This document shows positions 6,210 through 9,420 of a stretch of 9,420 nucleotides of DNA, one piece after another. The translations under genes and the position numbers were made by a program. Under the pieces are notes generated by a model, which was not told the origin of the DNA, did not search any database, and saw only the letters and a program-made list of their open reading frames with translations. The stretch is from Betaproteobacteria bacterium. Lineage in GTDB: Bacteria; Pseudomonadota; Gammaproteobacteria; Burkholderiales; Burkholderiaceae_C. How positions within the stretch are numbered: position 1 is the first letter of the stretch; the number at the start of each line of letters is the position of its first letter. Location of the stretch: the NCBI GenBank assembly GCA_009923345.1, contig RFTR01000064.1:1-9420 (forward strand), given 5' to 3'.

Positions 6210-6230
6210 ATGACTTTTAGGGTTAACCCT

Positions 6231-6269
6231 GATTGTTTGTATCAATCACGGCGATTGCCCCTCCCTAAC
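6231..6269. promoter_or_regulatory. Predicted OxyR operator between ahpC and the chalcone-isomerase-like gene
   Basis: Four pentamers match the OxyR tandem layout (GATAG, N7, CTATC, N5, GATAG, N7, CTATC): GATTG at 6231-6235, CAATC at 6243-6247, GATTG at 6253-6257 and CTAAC at 6265-6269. Each differs from consensus in one base, and the 7-5-7 spacing is exact. The site would cover roughly -34 to -72 of the predicted ahpC start, where OxyR contacts RNA polymerase. It also lies upstream of the divergent gene that starts at 6321. Known biology: ahpCF is a classical OxyR target; binding here is inferred. Confidence 0.6.
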
Positions 6270-6320
6270 GGCAACAGATGCCCCTGTAATATCTACCACC
6301 CACATTCAGAACGCAAATTG

Positions 6321-6902
6321 ATGCCAATATCCAGCAACAGACGTAAAGTGCTCGCCCTCGGACTCCTCGTGGGCCTGTTTTCTGTCAACCGATTGGGCGC
6401 GCAAAACAAAACCGCGGAAGTTGCCCCTGCGCGAATAAAACGGCTTCAACCCTTTTTGCAAACTCCCACGCTGATCGGCCAAGGCAAATACAGCTATTGG
6501 GGGTTTGACGTTTACAACGCAAGTCTCTGGGCTGGTGAGGCCACCATCTCTTCAGACCAGTGGGCCAGTCAGCGTATTGCGTTGGAATTGCATTACCTCA
6601 GAGACTTCAACGGCGCCGACATTGCCAAACGTTCAATCGATGAAATGCATGCCCAAAGCGCCCTGCCTAAAAACAAAGCAGCTGTTTGGCTTAAAACATT
6701 GGAGGGGATTTTTCCTAATGTGGGCAAAGGCCAATATCTCACTGGCATCTTTATTCCCAACGTAGGTGCACAATTTTTATATGACAACACCGCTATTGGC
6801 GAAATCAAAGACCCCGAATTGGCCAAACGCTTTTTTGATATCTGGCTAGCCCCGCAAACTTCAGCGCCAGATTTACGTAAGCGCTTGTTTGCGGGTAATT
6901 AA
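6321..6902 (+). CDS. Exported chalcone-isomerase-like protein
   Basis: A 193-residue protein of the chalcone isomerase-like family found in periplasms of many proteobacteria; no reaction is established for the bacterial members. Residues 1-27 look like a signal peptide: SNRRK, hydrophobic stretch V10-V22, and a probable cleavage after Ala27 (LGA/Q). The Arg7-Arg8 pair followed by K-V-L is Tat-like, but Sec export is equally possible. The family core is visible as L-I-G-Q-G-K-Y-S-Y-W-G-F-D-V-Y-N-A-S-L-W at 51-70, the A-L-E-L-H-Y-L-R-D-F strand with Arg94, I-A-K-R-S-I-D-E-M at 101-109, and the C-terminal F-F-D-I-W-L-A-P-Q-T-S-A-P-D-L-R-K-R-L-F. The frame is open further upstream, but ATG 6321 puts the signal peptide at the N-terminus and leaves the OxyR-like operator intergenic. 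The ribosome binding site is poor. It is divergent from ahpC and converges on the crotonase gene. Confidence 0.85.
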   Translation: MPISSNRRKVLALGLLVGLFSVNRLGAQNKTAEVAPARIKRLQPFLQTPTLIGQGKYSYWGFDVYNASLWAGEATISSDQWASQRIALELHYLRDFNGADIAKRSIDEMHAQSALPKNKAAVWLKTLEGIFPNVGKGQYLTGIFIPNVGAQFLYDNTAIGEIKDPELAKRFFDIWLAPQTSAPDLRKRLFAGN

Positions 6903-6925
6903 GCAGCATTCATTTACCAAGCTAC

Positions 6926-7708
6926 TCACCACTGGGGCGAGCGTTTTTCTAGAAACGCCTGCACACCTTCTAGAGCGCTGTCGTCCATCATGTTGCATGC
7001 CATAGTATTTGCTGCAATCGTGTAAGCACCATCTATTCCTGTTTCAAGCTGTTTGTAAAACAACTCTTTTCCCATGGCTAACGCCACAGAAGGTTTGGAC
7101 AATATTTTGGAGACCAATTCTTCAACCTTGGCATCTAGTGCATCCGGTGGCACCACGTGATTGACTAAGCCTTTCACCATCGCCTCTTGGGCACCGATGA
7201 AGTCACCGGTGACAAGCATTTCAAAAGCGGCTTTACGTGAGAGGTTACGCGAGAGCGCAACACTTGGTGTAGAGCAAAACAAACCCAGATTCACCCCGCT
7301 GACGGCAAATCGCGCATCCGAACTTGCCACGGCCAAATCACACTGGGCCACCAATTGGCAGCCAGCAGCGGTCGCAATACCTTGAACTTTGGCGATGACA
7401 GGCACGTGGAGGTTTTGAATGCCCATCATCATGCGGCCGCATTGTGCGAACAATTTTTGGTAGTAATTGATCGATGGATCTGCACGCATTTCTCGTAAGT
7501 CATGTCCCGCACAAAATGCCTTGCCAGATGCAGCAATGATCAGCACACGCAATTTTTTATCTTGCGCCATATCGTCCAAGTTGTTTTGCAAGTCAGTTAA
7601 GAGCTCTTCGCTTAATGCATTGAACGCGTCAGGACGATTGAGCGTGAGGGTCGTTACGCCTCGTGCATCATCCGTGCGCAAAAGAAACTCTGATGTTGTG
7701 TCAACCAT
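6926..7708 (-). CDS. Crotonase-family protein, ECHDC3-like, without catalytic glutamates
   Basis: A 260-residue enoyl-CoA hydratase/isomerase-superfamily protein. The CoA-binding and oxyanion-hole segments are present: A-F-C-A-G-H-D-L at 64-71 and G-I-A-T-A-A-G-C-Q-L at 110-119. The two glutamates that hydrate enoyl-CoA in true hydratases (Glu144 and Glu164 in the rat enzyme) are replaced by Gln118 and, in the VSGVNLG segment, Gly138. The GCQLVAQCDLAVASS, GVNLGLFCSTPSVALSR and C-terminal FLEKRSPQW segments resemble human ECHDC3, so I assign it to that group rather than to the FadB-type hydratases. It may bind an acyl-CoA and act as an isomerase, hydrolase or carrier; the reaction is unknown. 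It follows the acyl-CoA synthetase gene by 24 bases on the same strand, within a clear two-gene unit, so the synthetase probably makes its CoA ligand. Confidence 0.92.
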   Translation of the reverse strand: MVDTTSEFLLRTDDARGVTTLTLNRPDAFNALSEELLTDLQNNLDDMAQDKKLRVLIIAASGKAFCAGHDLREMRADPSINYYQKLFAQCGRMMMGIQNLHVPVIAKVQGIATAAGCQLVAQCDLAVASSDARFAVSGVNLGLFCSTPSVALSRNLSRKAAFEMLVTGDFIGAQEAMVKGLVNHVVPPDALDAKVEELVSKILSKPSVALAMGKELFYKQLETGIDGAYTIAANTMACNMMDDSALEGVQAFLEKRSPQW

Positions 7709-7713
7709 ATATG

Positions 7714-7720
7714 CCTCCTT
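7714..7720 (-). promoter_or_regulatory. Strong ribosome binding site of the crotonase gene
   Basis: On the - strand this is AAGGAGG, a perfect Shine-Dalgarno sequence, five bases before the ATG at 7708-7706. It lies in the short gap after the acyl-CoA synthetase stop and indicates strong independent initiation within the operon. Confidence 0.85.
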
Positions 7721-7732
7721 AATTAGCGCACT

Positions 7733-9370
7733 TTAAATATTTTTTGCACGCTCACGTAATTGAAATTTTTGAATTTTTCCAGTCGATGTTTTTGGAATTT
7801 CTTCAAAACGAATTTCTTTGGGTACCTTATAACCCGCCAATAATGATTTGCAATGCGCGATCAGATCAGCCGCAGTAATGTTGGCGCTTGGTTTGAGTTC
7901 TACAAAAGCCAATGGTGACTCACCCCATTTGCTATCTGGCTTAGCTACCACGGCACACGCCATCACCGCGGGGTGCCGATACAAGGCGTCTTCTACTTCT
8001 AACGAACTGATGTTTTCGCCTCCAGAGATGATGATGTCTTTGCTTCTATCTTTAATCTTCACGTAGCGGTCTGGCTCCATCACAGCCAAATCGCCTGTGT
8101 GAAACCAACCACCTGCAAAAGCTTCTTGTGTGGCTTTAGGATTTTTCAAATATCCCTTCATCACAATATTGCCTCTGAACATGATTTCGCCCATGGTATT
8201 GCCATCTGCTGGGCACTCCAACATGGTTTCTGGGGCCATTACTGTCATGCCTTCTTGTAATGGGTAGCGCACGCCTTGACGTCCATTCAATCGCGTTTGC
8301 TCAGACAAACTAGCCTTAGCCCACGCATCACGCTTGACCGCCACACTGGCAGGACCATAGACCTCGGTCAATCCATACACATGCGTGATGTCAAAACCAA
8401 TATTAGCCATTCCTTCGATCATGGCGGCGGGCGGAGCAGCCCCCGCCACCATGCCACGCACTTGCTGGGTGATACCAGCACGCATAGATTCAGGGGCGTT
8501 GTAAATCAAGCTGTGGACGATAGGCGCAGCGCAGTAATGGTTCACGGCATGTTCGCGCATCGCATCCAAAATCGGTTGTGCTTCCACCCTGCGCAAACAC
8601 ACATGGGTGCCCGCAAGCATGGCGACCGTCCAAGGAAAGCACCAGCCGTTGCAATGGAACATTGGCAGTGTCCACAGATACGTAGGGAAATGCGGCATGG
8701 TCCACGTTGCCACATTACTTACCGCATTGAGGTAGGCACCACGGTGATGGGTCACTACACCTTTAGGGTCACCCGTAGTGCCGCTGGTGTAGCTCACGGC
8801 AATGGCGTCCCATTCATCTTGTGGGCCCTCCAAACGTGAGAGCGGAGTATGTGACGCTAACCAATCTTCGTATGCATGTTGGCCTAACTGTTCGCCTGCT
8901 CCCGCGTATTCGCTGTCGCAAACATCAATCACCACAATGTCTCGGCCATGCTCTGTTTTGAGGATGTCCAAGGCTTTTGCAATAACTGGTGCGTATTCAC
9001 GGTCGGTAATCAACACCTTCGATTCACAGTGGTGAAGTTGCCAAGCGATCAAAGCGGCATCTAGTCGGGTGTTCAAAGTATTGAGTACAGCGTTCAAAGC
9101 AGGTACCGCGTAATGCACTTCGATCATCTCAGGAATGTTGGGCAGCATCGCGCTCACCGTACTTCCTCTTCCAATGCCTTGGGACTTGAGAGCCGCAGCC
9201 AGTCGCGCTGAGCGCTCACGTGTCTGCGCCCAGTTGTAGCGTCTTTTGCCATGGATGATGGCAGGCAAGTCTCCAAAGATTTCAGCACTGCGCTCTACAA
9301 AGCTCACAGGAGAAAGCGCCGTGAAATTGGCAATGTTTTTATCTAATCCTTGGTCGAAGATGCTCGTCAT
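7733..9370 (-). CDS. Acyl-CoA synthetase (AMP-forming, ANL superfamily)
   Basis: A 545-residue cytoplasmic acyl-adenylating enzyme that should convert a carboxylic acid, ATP and CoA into an acyl-CoA. Motifs in order: phosphate-binding S-Y-T-S-G-T-T-G-D-P-K-G at 193-204, Y-G-L-T-E at 332-336, G-E-I-M-F-R-G at 394-400, T-G-D at 425-427 (ribose contact), the hinge D-R-S-K-D at 441-445 with G-G-E-N at 450-453, and P-K-T-S-T-G-K at 526-532 with the catalytic Lys532 that acetyltransferases of the Pat type modify in such enzymes. All key residues are intact. The middle region (PMFHCNGWCFPWTVAM) is like the medium-chain fatty acid and methylmercaptopropionate CoA ligases (DmdB type), so the substrate could be a medium-chain, branched or sulfur-containing acid; sequence alone does not decide. 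The ribosome binding site is weak. The crotonase-family gene follows directly. Confidence 0.95.
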   Translation of the reverse strand: MTSIFDQGLDKNIANFTALSPVSFVERSAEIFGDLPAIIHGKRRYNWAQTRERSARLAAALKSQGIGRGSTVSAMLPNIPEMIEVHYAVPALNAVLNTLNTRLDAALIAWQLHHCESKVLITDREYAPVIAKALDILKTEHGRDIVVIDVCDSEYAGAGEQLGQHAYEDWLASHTPLSRLEGPQDEWDAIAVSYTSGTTGDPKGVVTHHRGAYLNAVSNVATWTMPHFPTYLWTLPMFHCNGWCFPWTVAMLAGTHVCLRRVEAQPILDAMREHAVNHYCAAPIVHSLIYNAPESMRAGITQQVRGMVAGAAPPAAMIEGMANIGFDITHVYGLTEVYGPASVAVKRDAWAKASLSEQTRLNGRQGVRYPLQEGMTVMAPETMLECPADGNTMGEIMFRGNIVMKGYLKNPKATQEAFAGGWFHTGDLAVMEPDRYVKIKDRSKDIIISGGENISSLEVEDALYRHPAVMACAVVAKPDSKWGESPLAFVELKPSANITAADLIAHCKSLLAGYKVPKEIRFEEIPKTSTGKIQKFQLRERAKNI

Positions 9371-9387
9371 ATCAAACCCGTTTACGT

Positions 9388-9415
9388 TAATTTAAGTCGC
9401 AGTAGCAACCGTCAA
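9388..9415 (-). promoter_or_regulatory. Weak candidate promoter of the acyl-CoA synthetase operon
   Basis: On the - strand TTGACG (9415-9410) is followed after 16 bases by AAATTA (9393-9388), about 18 bases before the ATG. The -35 element is good and the -10 element is poor. The window ends five bases upstream, so regulatory sites further up cannot be seen. Confidence 0.25.
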
Positions 9416-9420
9416 AGCTT

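Noticed and set aside
6177..6320. N-terminal extension of the chalcone-isomerase-like protein
   Set aside because: It would bury the signal peptide 48 residues inside and read through the ahpC promoter region.
6903..6925. Terminator between the convergent chalcone-isomerase-like and crotonase genes
   Set aside because: The 23-base gap and flanks show no stable inverted repeat or T run.
8276..8839. 187-codon open frame on the + strand inside the acyl-CoA synthetase gene
   Set aside because: Composition (many His, Arg, Thr) and lack of any domain are typical of an antisense shadow; the opposite strand encodes conserved enzyme motifs across the same bases.
1..9420. CRISPR, tRNA, insertion sequence or phage elements
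   Set aside because: No repeated spacer pattern, no tRNA-like cloverleaf, no transposase or integrase coding sequence and no flanking terminal repeats were seen.

Overview
The window looks like ordinary chromosomal DNA of a betaproteobacterium, most likely Burkholderiales/Comamonadaceae of moderate GC (a Limnohabitans-like freshwater lineage would fit). This is judged from the protein sequences (AhpC/AhpF, an ECHDC3-type crotonase, an SDR with a GGAANAAL motif, a periplasmic chalcone-isomerase-like protein), not from a database search. There are no RNA genes, insertion sequences, CRISPR arrays or prophage genes. Coding density is high and no gene-free stretch exceeds about 180 bases.

Left part, 1-3896, + strand: five closely spaced genes, probably one transcription unit. 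They are the 3' end of an SDR-fold protein, a type II haloacid-dehalogenase-like hydrolase, a class I methyltransferase with a lipoprotein-like N-terminus, an RraA/HMG-aldolase-family protein and an FMN-dependent alpha-hydroxy-acid dehydrogenase. Together they suggest catabolism of a 2-hydroxy or 2-halo acid through a 2-oxo acid to an aldol cleavage, but no substrate can be named. Three of the enzymes carry non-standard active sites. The SDR has lost Ser, Tyr and Lys, the FMN enzyme has Phe at both active-site Tyr positions, and the HAD protein lacks the Ser/Asn pair of proven dehalogenases.

Middle part, 3867-6269, - strand: the peroxide-detoxifying pair ahpC-ahpF. Its control elements can be read from the sequence. 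An OxyR-type operator of four spaced pentamers lies at 6231-6269, a -10 box at 6204-6209, a possible 5'-terminal stem-loop at 6180-6196, an intercistronic hairpin at 5538-5566 that pairs fully only in the ahp transcript, and a long hairpin at 3867-3910 between the convergent ends of ahpF and the FMN enzyme gene.

Right part: a divergent + strand gene (6321-6902) encodes an exported chalcone-isomerase-like protein and shares the OxyR-like control region. It converges on a two-gene - strand unit (6926-9370) encoding an acyl-CoA synthetase followed by a crotonase-fold protein of the ECHDC3 type that lacks both catalytic glutamates.

I see no clear novel defence or mobile system. The most interesting items are the cluster of enzyme-fold proteins with altered catalytic residues, the lipoprotein-like methyltransferase and the dense control architecture around ahpC.
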